DNA of 64,000 nt from Mycolicibacterium novocastrense (GTDB lineage: Bacteria; Actinomycetota; Actinomycetes; Mycobacteriales; Mycobacteriaceae), in assembly GCF_001570485.1 (NCBI RefSeq), contig NZ_BCTA01000002.1, positions 337,915 through 401,914 of the forward strand, read 5' to 3'. Under the pieces are notes generated by a model. That model was not told the DNA's origin, made no database searches, and saw only the letters and a list, made by a program, of their open reading frames with translations. The position numbers and the translations under genes were made by a program. This document shows positions 43,661 through 52,484 of the stretch, piece by piece (the first letter of the stretch is position 1; each line of letters begins with the position of its first letter).

Positions 43661-45697
43661 CTACATCGGGGCGTTGGCCGGGACGAACACCCCGGAGCTG
43701 TCGGCCTCCTCCTCGGCCCGAATGACGTGCACGACCGCGTTGATCAACGCCAGGTGGGTGAACGCCTGCGGGAAGTTGCCGAGGTGCCGGCCGGTGCGCG
43801 GCTCGATCTCCTCGGCGTACAGATGCAGCGGGCTGGCGAACGACAGCAGTCGTTCACACAGATGCTTGGCGCGGCTGATCTCGCCGATCTCGACCAGCGC
43901 GGACACCAGCCAGAACGAGCAGATCGTGAAGGTGCCCTCCTCACCGGCCAGCCCGTCGTCGGTCTCCTCGACGCGGTACCGCAGCACGAGGCCTTCCTCG
44001 GTCAGCTCGTCGGCGATGGCCAGCACCGTCGCGCGCACCCGCGGATCGTCGGGCGGGAGGAACCGGGTGAGCACGGCCAGCAGCAGCGAGGCGTCGAGCG
44101 CGTCGTCGCCGTAACGCTGCGTCAGCACACCGCGGGAGTCGACGCCGTGCTTGAGCACGTCGGCCTTGATCTCCTCGGCGGTCGCACGCCACTGCTGGGC
44201 GTAGGACTTCTCGCCCTGCAGTTCGGCGAGTTTGGAGCCGCGGTCCAGCGCCACCCAGCACATGATCTTGCTGCTCGTGAAGTGCTGCGGCTCGCCGCGC
44301 ACCTCCCAGATACCGCGGTCGGGTTCCTTCCAGTGCTTGATCGCCTCTTCGACCTGCGCCTTGCACACTGGCCACAGCGTGTCGGAGATCTGCTCGCGCG
44401 ACTTGGCGTGCAGATACACCGAATCGAGCATGGTGCCCCAGATGTCGTGCTGCATCTGGTTGTAGGCGCCGTTGCCGATGCGCACCGGCCGCGCCCCGTC
44501 GTATCCGGACAGGTGGCGCAGTTCCTCCTCGACCAGCGTGCGCTCGCCGCCGACGGCGTACATCACCTGAAGCGGATGCCGCTCACCGTTGTTCGCGCCC
44601 GACACGTCGGCGATGAACGCGAAGAAGTCGTCGGCCTCGCGGTCCAGGCCCAGTGTGTAGAGCCCCCACAACGCGAACGTCGAATCGCGCACCCACGCGT
44701 AGCGGTAGTCCCAGTTGCGTTCGCCCTGAGGCGTTTCCGGCAACGACGTGGTGGGCGCGGCCAGCAGCGCACCGGTCGGGGAGTAGGTCAGCCCCTTCAA
44801 CGTCAGCGCGCTGCGCTGGAGGTAGGCCCGCCACGGATGGTCCGGGAAGTCGCCGACGTTGATCCACTGGCGCCAGGCCTCGCTGGTCTGCCACATCTTG
44901 TCGGCGGCCTCTTCGTAGGTCTGCGGCGCCGGGTGCTTGGACCACGACAGCGCGACGAACGCGTTGTCGCCTTCCTTCATCCGGGTCCGCGCCCGGGCCT
45001 CATGGCCCTCCAGGCCGAGCCGCAGATTCGTGGTGAGCCGCAGCGTGGGGTGGGCGTCGGCGTCGCGGCTGGCGCGCGCGATCGCCTCGCCGTACGCCTG
45101 CGCGGAGTACTCCCAGGTCGCGGGGATGCGGTGATAGTCGAAGGCCGGCTCGCAGTTCATCACCAGTTCGACCGTGCCGCTCACACATCGCACGGTGCGC
45201 AGCAGGATGTGCTCGGCGTCCCAGTCCATCGGTGTGCGGCGGTGGGTGCGCGACCGGGTCTCGAGGTCGTGCCAGGGTCCCATCACCAACGCCTCGCGCA
45301 CGATCAGCCAGCCGGTGTGGGTCTGCCACGTCGTCTCCAGGATCAGGCTGCCGGGCAGGTAGCGCCGCGCCGAGGGCACCGTCACCCCGTAGGGCCCCAA
45401 CCGGAAGTGGCCGGCCCCGCGATCGAGGATGGCGCCGAAGACGCTCGGCGAGTCGGGCCGCGGCACGCACAACCACTCGACCGACCCGGCCGAGGAGATC
45501 AGGCACGTGTTCTCGCAGTCGGACAGAAAGCCGTAGTCGGCGATGGGCGGGAACGGGTTTCGCAACGCTCCGGTCGGCGCGTACGGTGTCGGCGCGGTCA
45601 CGGTCAGCGGGGTGTTCGCCATGACGGCCTCGGCCGGCTTCGCCCCGTTCTCGGTTTCTGTTGACCCGTCCGACGGCCCGGTTTGTTGCAGAACCAT
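43661..45697 (-). CDS. treH: Trehalase, glycoside hydrolase family 15
   Basis: Hydrolyses trehalose to two glucose molecules. The 678 residues begin with a linker (to residue 45), then PPIADYGFLSDCENTCLISSAGSVEWL, a beta-sandwich domain, and an (alpha/alpha)6 barrel with RNWDYRYAWVRDSTFALWGL and the catalytic-base region EEGTFTICSFWLVSALVEIG. It corresponds to M. tuberculosis Rv2402 and M. smegmatis MSMEG_4535, for which trehalase activity was reported. No signal peptide. Single-gene unit converging on the MetE-like gene. Confidence 0.93.
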   Translation of the reverse strand: MVLQQTGPSDGSTETENGAKPAEAVMANTPLTVTAPTPYAPTGALRNPFPPIADYGFLSDCENTCLISSAGSVEWLCVPRPDSPSVFGAILDRGAGHFRLGPYGVTVPSARRYLPGSLILETTWQTHTGWLIVREALVMGPWHDLETRSRTHRRTPMDWDAEHILLRTVRCVSGTVELVMNCEPAFDYHRIPATWEYSAQAYGEAIARASRDADAHPTLRLTTNLRLGLEGHEARARTRMKEGDNAFVALSWSKHPAPQTYEEAADKMWQTSEAWRQWINVGDFPDHPWRAYLQRSALTLKGLTYSPTGALLAAPTTSLPETPQGERNWDYRYAWVRDSTFALWGLYTLGLDREADDFFAFIADVSGANNGERHPLQVMYAVGGERTLVEEELRHLSGYDGARPVRIGNGAYNQMQHDIWGTMLDSVYLHAKSREQISDTLWPVCKAQVEEAIKHWKEPDRGIWEVRGEPQHFTSSKIMCWVALDRGSKLAELQGEKSYAQQWRATAEEIKADVLKHGVDSRGVLTQRYGDDALDASLLLAVLTRFLPPDDPRVRATVLAIADELTEEGLVLRYRVEETDDGLAGEEGTFTICSFWLVSALVEIGEISRAKHLCERLLSFASPLHLYAEEIEPRTGRHLGNFPQAFTHLALINAVVHVIRAEEEADSSGVFVPANAPM

Positions 45698-45755
45698 GCC
45701 GTCATCATCGACTGCCGACGCGCTCGGCGTCTACTTGTTGGCGGTTACGGCGCGG

Positions 45756-47003
45756 TCAGCGCCGGGCGAAGGCCGGAATGTGTTCGGGTAAGGGGCCGAT
45801 CGCCACGCCGTAGGCCACCACGCGGCGCAGCAGCGCCAGCCCGGCGGCCACGCGCACGAACCGGGGCGCCTCGGCCTGGCCGGTAGAGGCGACGGCGACC
45901 GCGATGACGCGGCGGTGGATCACCCTCTGCACCGTCTGGATCAGCGCGGCGGGCAGCCAGCGCCGCACCTGGACGCGGGCCAGATGCCGGTTCGACAGCG
46001 TGCCCGAGCGCAACGGACCCGCCAGGACACGGCCCGCGGCGACGGCGTCGGCCACCGCGAGGTTGATCCCGACCCCGCCGACCGGCGACATCGCGTGGGC
46101 GGCGTCGCCGATCAGCAGCAGGCCGTCGCTGTACCAGCGCCGCAGGCGGTTCAACTGCACGTCGAGCAGCTTCACGTCGTCGAACGACGTCACCGCCCCG
46201 ACGCGGTCGGCCAACCACGGCACCAGGGACACCACACCGCGGTGCAGCGATCCGATGCCCTGCGCCCGCAACTCCTCGTCGCGACCCTTGGGGATGACGT
46301 AGGCGCACTGGTAGTAGTCGCCGCGGTCGATGACGATCTGCGCGTGCCCGGCGCCGAGGACACCGGCGAGCCCGTGCGGATCCTCGGGGTCGCGGGGCAG
46401 CCGGAACCACCAGACGTCCATCGGCACACCGAAGTCCTTCGGCTCGAGCCCCATCGCGGTGCGCAGCGTCGACGACCGCCCGTCGCAGGCCACGGTCAAC
46501 GCCGCGCGCATCTCGCGCACCTCGCCGTCTGCGCCGCGGTAGCGCACACCGACCACCCGGTCGCCGTGGCGGATCGGCCCCAGCACCTCGGTGCTGCGCA
46601 GCAGGGTGAACGTCGGCTCCCGCTTTGCGGCGGTGGCCAGCAGTTCCAGGAAATCCCACTGCGGGACCAGCGCGATGTGCTTGTGGGGACCGGGGATTCG
46701 CCGCAGGTCCATGGTGACCGGCGTGCCCTGCACCGTCATCGACAGCGTGTCGATCTCACGGTGGGGGAGCGCCGCGAACTCATCGGACAGCCCCAACTCG
46801 TCGAGCAGCCGCAGGGTGCTGGCATGCACGGTGTCGCCGCGGAAATCGCGCAGGAAGTCGGCGTGCTTCTCCATCACCGTGACGTCGACCCCGGCGCGGG
46901 CGAGCACCAGCGCGAGCATCATGCCCGCCGGGCCGCCACCGGCCACGATGCAGGTGGTGTCCCCGGCCCGGGGGGCGGGGTCCGAGTCGGCGGCCACGTG
47001 CAC
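45756..47003 (-). CDS. FAD-dependent class A monooxygenase-like protein
   Basis: A 415-residue flavoprotein of the p-hydroxybenzoate hydroxylase fold with the FAD motif CIVAGGGPAGMMLALVLA, the DG motif TVACDGRSSTLR, and the GD motif LLIGDAAHAMSPVGGVGIN. The substrate-binding middle region is not diagnostic. GTG at 47003 gives MHVAADSDP; a GTG two codons later is possible. It is divergent from two tiny membrane-protein genes across 25 bp, where their promoters must overlap. Substrate unknown. Confidence 0.9.
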   Translation of the reverse strand: MHVAADSDPAPRAGDTTCIVAGGGPAGMMLALVLARAGVDVTVMEKHADFLRDFRGDTVHASTLRLLDELGLSDEFAALPHREIDTLSMTVQGTPVTMDLRRIPGPHKHIALVPQWDFLELLATAAKREPTFTLLRSTEVLGPIRHGDRVVGVRYRGADGEVREMRAALTVACDGRSSTLRTAMGLEPKDFGVPMDVWWFRLPRDPEDPHGLAGVLGAGHAQIVIDRGDYYQCAYVIPKGRDEELRAQGIGSLHRGVVSLVPWLADRVGAVTSFDDVKLLDVQLNRLRRWYSDGLLLIGDAAHAMSPVGGVGINLAVADAVAAGRVLAGPLRSGTLSNRHLARVQVRRWLPAALIQTVQRVIHRRVIAVAVASTGQAEAPRFVRVAAGLALLRRVVAYGVAIGPLPEHIPAFARR

Positions 47004-47016
47004 ATCCTCGCATCGC

Positions 47017-47022
47017 TAGGCT
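47017..47022 (+). promoter_or_regulatory. -10 box for the tiny membrane-protein pair, leaderless
   Basis: TAGGCT ends 6 nt before GTG 47029. The same hexamer drives the polycysteine leader ORF at 47367. Confidence 0.55.
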
Positions 47023-47028
47023 GGCCGC

Positions 47029-47226
47029 GTGGGTGGCTTCCTGAGTTGGTGGGACGGTGTGGAGCTCTGGCTGACCGGCCTGCCGTTCGTCGCCCAGACC
47101 GCGGTGGTGATGCCGGTGGTGCTCGCGCTGGCCTACGGCACCGCGGTTGTGCTCGACGGCGCCCTCGGTAACGGGATCAGGTTGTGGCGCCGCGTTCGCC
47201 ACGACGAACGGGATGCGCACCGATGA
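47029..47226 (+). CDS. Small membrane protein (65 aa)
   Basis: A 65-residue protein: a short amphipathic start (GGFLSWWDGVELWLTGL), one hydrophobic helix (VAQTAVVMPVVLALAYGTAVV) and a basic tail (IRLWRRVRHDERDAHR), suggesting N-out/C-in topology. GTG start at 47029 with a TAGGCT -10 box, leaderless. The last four bases form ATGA with a still smaller membrane ORF. The pair resembles the Rv2401A/Rv2401 genes at this place in M. tuberculosis, just upstream of the sulfate importer. Function unknown. Confidence 0.82.
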   Translation: MGGFLSWWDGVELWLTGLPFVAQTAVVMPVVLALAYGTAVVLDGALGNGIRLWRRVRHDERDAHR

Positions 47227-47312
47227 GCGGCGGGATGCCGCGGTCGCGGGTGACGTTGGTGCTCGTCATCCTGGTGATCCTGGTGATCGTCATGTGGCTG
47301 TTCACTCGTTGA
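47223..47312 (+). CDS. Very small single-helix membrane protein (29 aa)
   Basis: A 29-residue ORF whose ATG overlaps the stop of the previous gene (ATGA at 47223-47226). Residues 1-9 are polar and basic (MSGGMPRSR); residues 10-27 form one hydrophobic helix (VTLVLVILVILVIVMWLF), ending TR. The overlap and the clean membrane-helix composition argue for a real gene. It may assist the 65-residue partner or the importer nearby. Confidence 0.65.
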   Translation: MSGGMPRSRVTLVLVILVILVIVMWLFTR

Positions 47313-47353
47313 CGGCACTTCATCCCTCGCCGAGCAGGTTGCGAGAACTCTGT

Positions 47354-47359
47354 TAGGCT
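47354..47359 (+). promoter_or_regulatory. -10 box of the sulfate importer operon
   Basis: TAGGCT is 7 nt before ATG 47367 of the polycysteine ORF, so the operon transcript would begin at that ATG with no leader. This is the key feature of the attenuator type. Confidence 0.75.
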
Positions 47360-47366
47360 TCGCGCC

Positions 47367-47459
47367 ATGCAAACAGCGTCCGGCAACAAGAGCGGCCATG
47401 TTCTGGCCCTCATTGCCGTGAGTTTCAGCGCTGTTGCCGATGTCTGTTGTTGTTGCTGA
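47367..47459 (+). CDS. Polycysteine leader peptide (30 aa), cysteine-responsive attenuator
   Basis: A leaderless 30-codon ORF ending in four consecutive cysteines (ADVCCCC then TGA), located 117 bp before subI. In M. smegmatis, leaderless polycysteine short ORFs ahead of sulfur operons are reported to act as cysteine-responsive attenuators: when Cys-tRNA is scarce, ribosomes stall at the Cys run and downstream expression rises. The -10 box TAGGCT lies 7 nt upstream of the ATG. The rest of the peptide (a basic N-terminus and a hydrophobic centre, VLALIAVSFSAVA) appears incidental. Found by translating the intergenic region. Confidence 0.9.
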   Translation: MQTASGNKSGHVLALIAVSFSAVADVCCCC

Positions 47460-47576
47460 CTCCTCCGCCCGTCCGCGGTTCGGTGTCGGTAACGGCTGTG
47501 GGATAACGCCTCGCGCTGATCCATCGCCGTCCCGTCGGGTCGGGTTCCTCCGAAGTCCCCCAACGAAAGGTCACTG
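47460..47576 (+). promoter_or_regulatory. Leader region between polycysteine ORF and subI
   Basis: 117 bp with no other ORF. It is GC-rich with runs that could pair in alternative ways (for example GACGGG-type and CCCGTCGGGT segments around 47526-47545), and ends with a weak ribosome site (GAAAGG, 47564-47569) before ATG 47577. In the attenuation model this segment would hide or expose the subI ribosome site depending on ribosome position. The exact structure cannot be settled by eye. Confidence 0.5.
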
Positions 47577-48590
47577 ATGGTCAACATCCGCAGAACCTGG
47601 CGCGCCGCGGCGGCGCTGGCCACCACCGCCACAGTGCTGGCCGCATGCGCCGGCGGATCGAGCGATGTGGTGGGTGAGGGCGGCGGGAACGGCGCCGACA
47701 CGACGCTGACGCTGGTCGCCTACGCCGTGCCCGAACCCGGCTGGAGCAAGGTCATCCCGGCGTTCGCCGCCACGCCGGAGGGTAAGGGCGTCGGCGTCAC
47801 GACGTCCTACGGCGCCTCCGGCGACCAGTCGCGCGCCGTCGTCGACGGTAAGCCCGCCGACATCGTCAACTTCTCCGTCGAGCCGGACATCACCCGGCTC
47901 GTCAAGGCCGACAAGGTGGCCAAGGACTGGAACGCCGACGCCACCAAGGGCATCCCGTTCGGGTCGGTGGTGTCCTTGGCGGTGCGGCCCGGCAACCCCA
48001 AGAACATCAGGGACTGGCCCGATCTGCTCAAGCCCGGCGTCGAGGTCATCACGCCCAGCCCGTTGAGCTCCGGGTCGGCCAAGTGGAACCTGCTGGCGCC
48101 CTACGCGTGGGCCAGCAAGGGTGGCCAGGACCCGCAGGCCGGTCTCGACTACGTCACCGAGCTGGTGACCGAGCACATCAAGCTGCGTCCGGGTTCGGGC
48201 CGGGAGGCCACCGACGTGTTCCGGCAGGGCAGTGGCGACGTGCTGCTGGCCTACGAGAACGAGGCGCTGCACTTCGACCTGGAGTACGTGAACCCGCCGG
48301 AGACCTTCAAGATCGAGAATCCGGTCGCCGTGGTGACGTCTAGCACGCACCTGGACAAGGCGAACGCGCTGAAGAACTTCATCTACACCCCCGAGGCGCA
48401 GAAGTTGTGGGCCGAGGCCGGATTCCGGCCCGTCGATCCCGCCGTGCTCGAGGAGTTCCGGGACAAGTTCCCCGCGCCGGCCAAGCTGTGGACCGTCGAC
48501 GATCTCGGAGGCTGGGCGACACTGGATCCCGAGTTGTTCGACAAGGACAACGGCACGATCACCAAGATCTACACCCAGGCGACCGGATGA
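47577..48590 (+). CDS. subI: Sulfate-binding lipoprotein of ABC importer
   Basis: Captures sulfate (or thiosulfate) outside the membrane and delivers it to CysTW. The 337 residues have a lipoprotein signal peptide with lipobox LAAC near residue 22, then the sulfate-binding protein pattern: TLTLVAYAVPEPGWSKVIPAF, TSYGASGDQSRAVVDG, NPKNIRDWPDLLKPGVEVITP. The gene heads subI-cysT-cysW-cysA, matching Rv2400c-Rv2397c, and lies under the polycysteine attenuator. Its stop overlaps cysT by 4 bp. Confidence 0.95.
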   Translation: MVNIRRTWRAAAALATTATVLAACAGGSSDVVGEGGGNGADTTLTLVAYAVPEPGWSKVIPAFAATPEGKGVGVTTSYGASGDQSRAVVDGKPADIVNFSVEPDITRLVKADKVAKDWNADATKGIPFGSVVSLAVRPGNPKNIRDWPDLLKPGVEVITPSPLSSGSAKWNLLAPYAWASKGGQDPQAGLDYVTELVTEHIKLRPGSGREATDVFRQGSGDVLLAYENEALHFDLEYVNPPETFKIENPVAVVTSSTHLDKANALKNFIYTPEAQKLWAEAGFRPVDPAVLEEFRDKFPAPAKLWTVDDLGGWATLDPELFDKDNGTITKIYTQATG

Positions 48591-49453
48591 CCTCTTCGGT
48601 GGTGTCCCGGCCCGAGCTCACCGGTGGTGAGCCGGGCCGGGCGTCCCGACTGCTCGAGCGTCGTCACGGGACGACGTCGCTGCGGGTGGGAGCCGCGTCG
48701 ATCTGGCTGAGCCTCATCGTGCTGCTGCCGCTGGCCGCGATCCTGTGGCAGTCGGCCGGCGGCGGGTGGCGGCCGTTCTGGCTCGCGGTCACCTCGAACG
48801 CGGCCATCGAGTCGTTCAAGGTGACGCTGACCGTGTCGTTCGGGGTGACGGCGGTCAACCTGGTGTTCGGGCTGCTGGTGGCCTGGGTGCTGACGCGCGA
48901 CGAGTTCGTCGGCAAGCGGCTGATCGACTCGGTGATCGACCTGCCGTTCGCGTTGCCGACGATCGTCGCCAGCCTGGTCATGCTGGCGCTCTACGGCCCG
49001 GCCAGCCCGGTCGGGCTGCACCTGCAGCACACCAGGTGGGGCATCGGGGTCGCGTTGCTGTTCGTCACCCTGCCGTTCGTGGTGCGCTCCGTTCAACCGG
49101 TGCTGCTCGAACTGGACCGCGAGATCGAGGAAGCCGCGGCATCGTTGGGCGCCAACAACTGGATCATCTTCACCCGGGTGATGCTGCCCGCACTCCTGCC
49201 GTCGCTGCTGTCGGGCGCGGGACTGGCGTTTTCCCGCGCGATCGGCGAATTCGGTTCGGTGGTGCTGATCGGCGGCGCCGTACCCGGTGAGACCGAAGTG
49301 TCCTCGCAGTGGATCCGCACCCTGATCGAGAACGACGACCGCACCGGCGCCGCGGCGATCTCCATTGTGCTGCTGGCCATATCGTTCATCGTGCTGTTCA
49401 TCCTGCGCGCAATCGGCTCGCGCGCCGCCCGACGGGACGCGTTGGCGCCATGA
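48587..49453 (+). CDS. cysT: Sulfate ABC transporter permease CysT
   Basis: A 288-residue inner-membrane permease with six predicted helices. A polar N-terminal tail of about 35 residues precedes the first helix (ASIWLSLIVLLPLAAILW). The conserved EAA loop that contacts the ATPase is EIEEAAASLGANNWIIFTRVMLPALLPS. ATG at 48587 overlaps the subI stop; the stop overlaps cysW by 4 bp. With CysW it forms the heterodimeric channel for sulfate. Confidence 0.95.
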   Translation: MTSSVVSRPELTGGEPGRASRLLERRHGTTSLRVGAASIWLSLIVLLPLAAILWQSAGGGWRPFWLAVTSNAAIESFKVTLTVSFGVTAVNLVFGLLVAWVLTRDEFVGKRLIDSVIDLPFALPTIVASLVMLALYGPASPVGLHLQHTRWGIGVALLFVTLPFVVRSVQPVLLELDREIEEAAASLGANNWIIFTRVMLPALLPSLLSGAGLAFSRAIGEFGSVVLIGGAVPGETEVSSQWIRTLIENDDRTGAAAISIVLLAISFIVLFILRAIGSRAARRDALAP

Positions 49454-50262
49454 TCCTTTCGCCCGCAGTCAAACACCTGCTGCGTTACCTCGCGCTGGCC
49501 TACGTCATCGTCCTGGTCGTCGTGCCGGTGGGGCTGATCCTGTGGCGCACGTTCTCGCCGGGTGTCGGTGCCTTCATCGGATCGATCAGCACCCCCGCCG
49601 CGATTTCGGCGCTGAACCTTTCGCTGCTGGTGGTCGCGATCGTGGTGCCGCTCAACGTGTTGTTCGGTGTGCCGACGGCACTGGTGTTGGCGCGCAACAA
49701 GTTCCGCGGCAAAAGTGCGATGCAGGCCATCATCGATCTGCCGTTTGCGGTCTCGCCGGTGGTGGTCGGTGTCGCGCTGATCCTGCTGTGGGGCTCGGCT
49801 GGGCTGTTCGGCTTCGTGGAGAACAACCTCGGATTCAAGATCATTTTCGGGATTCCCGGCATCGTGCTGGCCAGCATCTTCGTCACCGTGCCGTTCGTGA
49901 TCCGCGAGGTCGAACCGGTGCTGCACGAGATCGGCACCGATCAGGAAGAGGCCGCGGCCACGTTGGGCTCGCAGTGGTGGCAGACGTTCTGGCGGGTCAC
50001 GCTGCCATCCATCCGGTGGGGTCTGACCTACGGCGTCGTGTTGACGATCGCGCGCACCCTCGGCGAGTACGGCGCGGTGCTGATGGTGTCGTCCAACCTG
50101 CCGGGCAGCTCGCAGACGCTCACACTGTTGGTGTCGGACCGCTACACCCGCGGCGCCGAGTACGGCGCGTATGCGGTGTCGACGCTGCTGATGGCGGTGG
50201 CGGTGGTGGTGTTGGTCGCGCAGGTGTTGCTCGACGTGCGGCGGGGCCGGGCGGGCAAGTAG
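49450..50262 (+). CDS. cysW: Sulfate ABC transporter permease CysW
   Basis: A 270-residue permease, partner of CysT. It has an EAA loop [23 protein letters not shown] and a typical [15 protein letters not shown] segment of CysW proteins. ATG at 49450 overlaps the cysT stop. The 19-bp gap to cysA contains a ribosome site (GAAGGA) for the ATPase. Confidence 0.95.
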   Translation: MILSPAVKHLLRYLALAYVIVLVVVPVGLILWRTFSPGVGAFIGSISTPAAISALNLSLLVVAIVVPLNVLFGVPTALVLARNKFRGKSAMQAIIDLPFAVSPVVVGVALILLWGSAGLFGFVENNLGFKIIFGIPGIVLASIFVTVPFVIREVEPVLHEIGTDQEEAAATLGSQWWQTFWRVTLPSIRWGLTYGVVLTIARTLGEYGAVLMVSSNLPGSSQTLTLLVSDRYTRGAEYGAYAVSTLLMAVAVVVLVAQVLLDVRRGRAGK

Positions 50263-50281
50263 GCGTAGGAAGAAGGAACAG

Positions 50282-51337
50282 ATGACGAACGCGATCGTCG
50301 TGCGCGGCGCGAACAAGCACTACGGCGACTTCGCCGCATTGGACAACGTCGACTTCGAGGTGCCGTCCGGCTCGCTGACCGCGCTGCTCGGACCCAGCGG
50401 GTCGGGTAAGTCGACGCTGCTGCGGGCCATCGCGGGGTTGGATCAGCCCGATTCCGGCACGGTCACGATCAACGGCCGCGACGTCACGAACGTGCCGCCG
50501 CAGCGCCGCGGTATCGGGTTCGTGTTCCAGCACTACGCCGCGTTCAAGCACCTGACGGTGCGTGACAACGTGGCGTTCGGGCTGAAGATCCGCAAGCGGC
50601 CCAAGGCCGAGATCAAAGAGAAGGTCGACAATCTCCTCGAAGTGGTGGGGCTGGCCGGTTTCCAGACCCGCTACCCGAACCAGCTCTCCGGCGGCCAGCG
50701 TCAGCGCATGGCGCTGGCTCGCGCGCTCGCGGTCGACCCGCAGGTGCTGTTGCTCGACGAACCGTTCGGGGCGCTGGACGCCAAGGTGCGGGAAGACCTT
50801 CGTGCCTGGCTGCGCAGGCTTCACGAAGAGGTGCACGTCACCACGGTGCTGGTGACGCACGATCAGTCCGAGGCGCTCGACGTCGCCGACCGGATCGCGG
50901 TGCTGAACAAGGGGCGCATCGAGCAGGTCGGCTCGCCCGGAGAGGTCTACGACTCACCCGCCAACGCGTTCGTGATGTCCTTCCTCGGCGCGGTGTCCTC
51001 GCTGAACGGCTCGCTGGTCCGTCCGCACGACATCCGCGTCGGCCGCAACCCCGACATGGCGATCGCCGCCAGCGACGACTCGGTGCAGTCGACGGGGGTG
51101 GTGCGGGCGACCATCGATCGAATCGTGATGCTGGGCTTCGAGGTTCGCGTCGAGTTGCACAGTGCGACCGACCAGACGCCGTTCACCGCGCAGATCACCC
51201 GCGGCGATGCCGAGGCGCTGGGCCTCAAGGAGGGGGACACCGTCTACGTCCGCGCGACCCGGGTCCCCCCATTGCCGGGCGGCACACACGTCCCTCCGAG
51301 CGACACGGCCGACGACGAGGTCCTGACCAAGGCCTGA
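50282..51337 (+). CDS. cysA: Sulfate/thiosulfate ABC transporter ATP-binding protein
   Basis: Energises sulfate uptake. The 351 residues contain Walker A ([11 protein letters not shown]), Q-loop ([14 protein letters not shown]), signature [15 protein letters not shown], Walker B with D-loop ([13 protein letters not shown]) and H-loop ([10 protein letters not shown]), followed by a C-terminal TOBE-like regulatory domain (from about residue 240; [10 protein letters not shown]). ATG at 50282. A perfect 18-bp palindrome lies 18 bp beyond the stop and may end the operon transcript. Confidence 0.96.
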   Translation: MTNAIVVRGANKHYGDFAALDNVDFEVPSGSLTALLGPSGSGKSTLLRAIAGLDQPDSGTVTINGRDVTNVPPQRRGIGFVFQHYAAFKHLTVRDNVAFGLKIRKRPKAEIKEKVDNLLEVVGLAGFQTRYPNQLSGGQRQRMALARALAVDPQVLLLDEPFGALDAKVREDLRAWLRRLHEEVHVTTVLVTHDQSEALDVADRIAVLNKGRIEQVGSPGEVYDSPANAFVMSFLGAVSSLNGSLVRPHDIRVGRNPDMAIAASDDSVQSTGVVRATIDRIVMLGFEVRVELHSATDQTPFTAQITRGDAEALGLKEGDTVYVRATRVPPLPGGTHVPPSDTADDEVLTKA

Positions 51338-51354
51338 GCCGGTCGCGGCCGAAG

Positions 51355-51372
51355 ATGGGGCAATTGCCCCAT
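51355..51372. terminator. 18-bp perfect palindrome after cysA
   Basis: ATGGGGCAATTGCCCCAT is exactly self-complementary. It lies between the cysA stop and the methyltransferase start (35 bp before ATG 51407). As RNA it would form a stem with a small loop, consistent with a terminator of the cysTWA transcript. As DNA it could be an operator for the methyltransferase gene. Confidence 0.45.
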
Positions 51373-51406
51373 TCCGCGAGGCGCAAATGCTGGTTCAGTT
51401 GCTCGC

Positions 51407-52477
51407 ATGAACACCTCCAGTGCCCTGACCCAGGTCGATCCGGAGAAATTGATGGAGTTCGTACTCCGGGCGGTCGAGGAGGCCGGCGCGGCCCTCAACT
51501 GCGCCCTCGTCGTCATGGGGGACCGCCTCGGGTACTACCGTTCGCTCGTCGAGCACGGGCCGAGCACCCCCGCAGAGTTGGCCGAGCGCACCGGCACCGA
51601 CGAGCATTACGCCAGGGAGTGGCTCAACGCCCAAACCGCCGGCGCCTTCGTCGATTACGACCCGACGACTGGGCGCTACCGGATGCCACCCGAGCAGGCC
51701 GTCGCCCTCACCGACGAGACCAGCCCGGCCTTCGTGGGCGGTCTCTTCCAGATCGCCCACGGAACCGCATCGGACGCTGGGCGCATCATCGAGGCCGCCC
51801 GCGCAGGCGCCGGGGTCGCTTGGGGAGATCACAATTCCGACGTCCACGTCGGGTGCGAACGGTTCTTCCGCCCGACCTACGCCGCACATCTGGTCGCTGA
51901 TTGGCTTCCGGCGCTGGACGGCGTCGTGGAGAAGCTCATCCGCGGCGCCCGCGTCGCCGACGTCGGTTGTGGACACGGGGCGTCGACGCTTCTGATGGGC
52001 GAAGCCTTCCCCGCCTCGACGTTCGTCGGCGTGGACGGCCACACCCAGTCCATCGAGGTGGCTCGTGAACGAAACGGGACACCGGGAACGGTCAGCTTCC
52101 AGACCGCGACCGCCGACGCGTTCGGGGGTGGACCGTACGACCTGGTGACGATGTTCGACTGCCTGCACGACATGGGCGATCCGATCGGCGCCGCATGCCA
52201 CATCCGCGAGGTCATCGCCGACGACGGCACGTGGATGGTGGTCGAACCGGCCGCCGGTGACCGGGTCGAAGACAACCTCAACCCGATCGGGCGCGCCTAC
52301 TACGGCTTCTCGACGCTGCTGTGCACACCGTCGTCGCTGGCACAGCCGGTCGGCATGGCGCTGGGCACTCAGGCGGGTCCGGCCCGCATCCGCGACGTCG
52401 TGACCGAGGCCGGGTTCCGCCGGTTCCGGCTGGCCGCGCAGACGCCGTTCAACAACGTGTTCGAGGTCAGGCCCTGA
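51407..52477 (+). CDS. Class I SAM-dependent methyltransferase with N-terminal winged helix
   Basis: A 356-residue methyltransferase of the group that includes M. tuberculosis Rv2258c. The N-terminal domain (to about 110) is a winged-helix/dimerisation fold (ALVVMGDRLGYYRSLVEHG, TPAELAERTGTDEHYAREWL). The C-terminal Rossmann domain binds SAM via RVADVGCGHGASTLLMGEAF, followed by TFVGVDGHTQSIEVARER and DLVTMFDCLHDM. Acceptor unknown. It lies between the sulfate importer and the convergent sulfate reduction operon, but nothing in it shows a sulfur role. Confidence 0.9.
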   Translation: MNTSSALTQVDPEKLMEFVLRAVEEAGAALNCALVVMGDRLGYYRSLVEHGPSTPAELAERTGTDEHYAREWLNAQTAGAFVDYDPTTGRYRMPPEQAVALTDETSPAFVGGLFQIAHGTASDAGRIIEAARAGAGVAWGDHNSDVHVGCERFFRPTYAAHLVADWLPALDGVVEKLIRGARVADVGCGHGASTLLMGEAFPASTFVGVDGHTQSIEVARERNGTPGTVSFQTATADAFGGGPYDLVTMFDCLHDMGDPIGAACHIREVIADDGTWMVVEPAAGDRVEDNLNPIGRAYYGFSTLLCTPSSLAQPVGMALGTQAGPARIRDVVTEAGFRRFRLAAQTPFNNVFEVRP

Positions 52478-52484
52478 GATTCGA

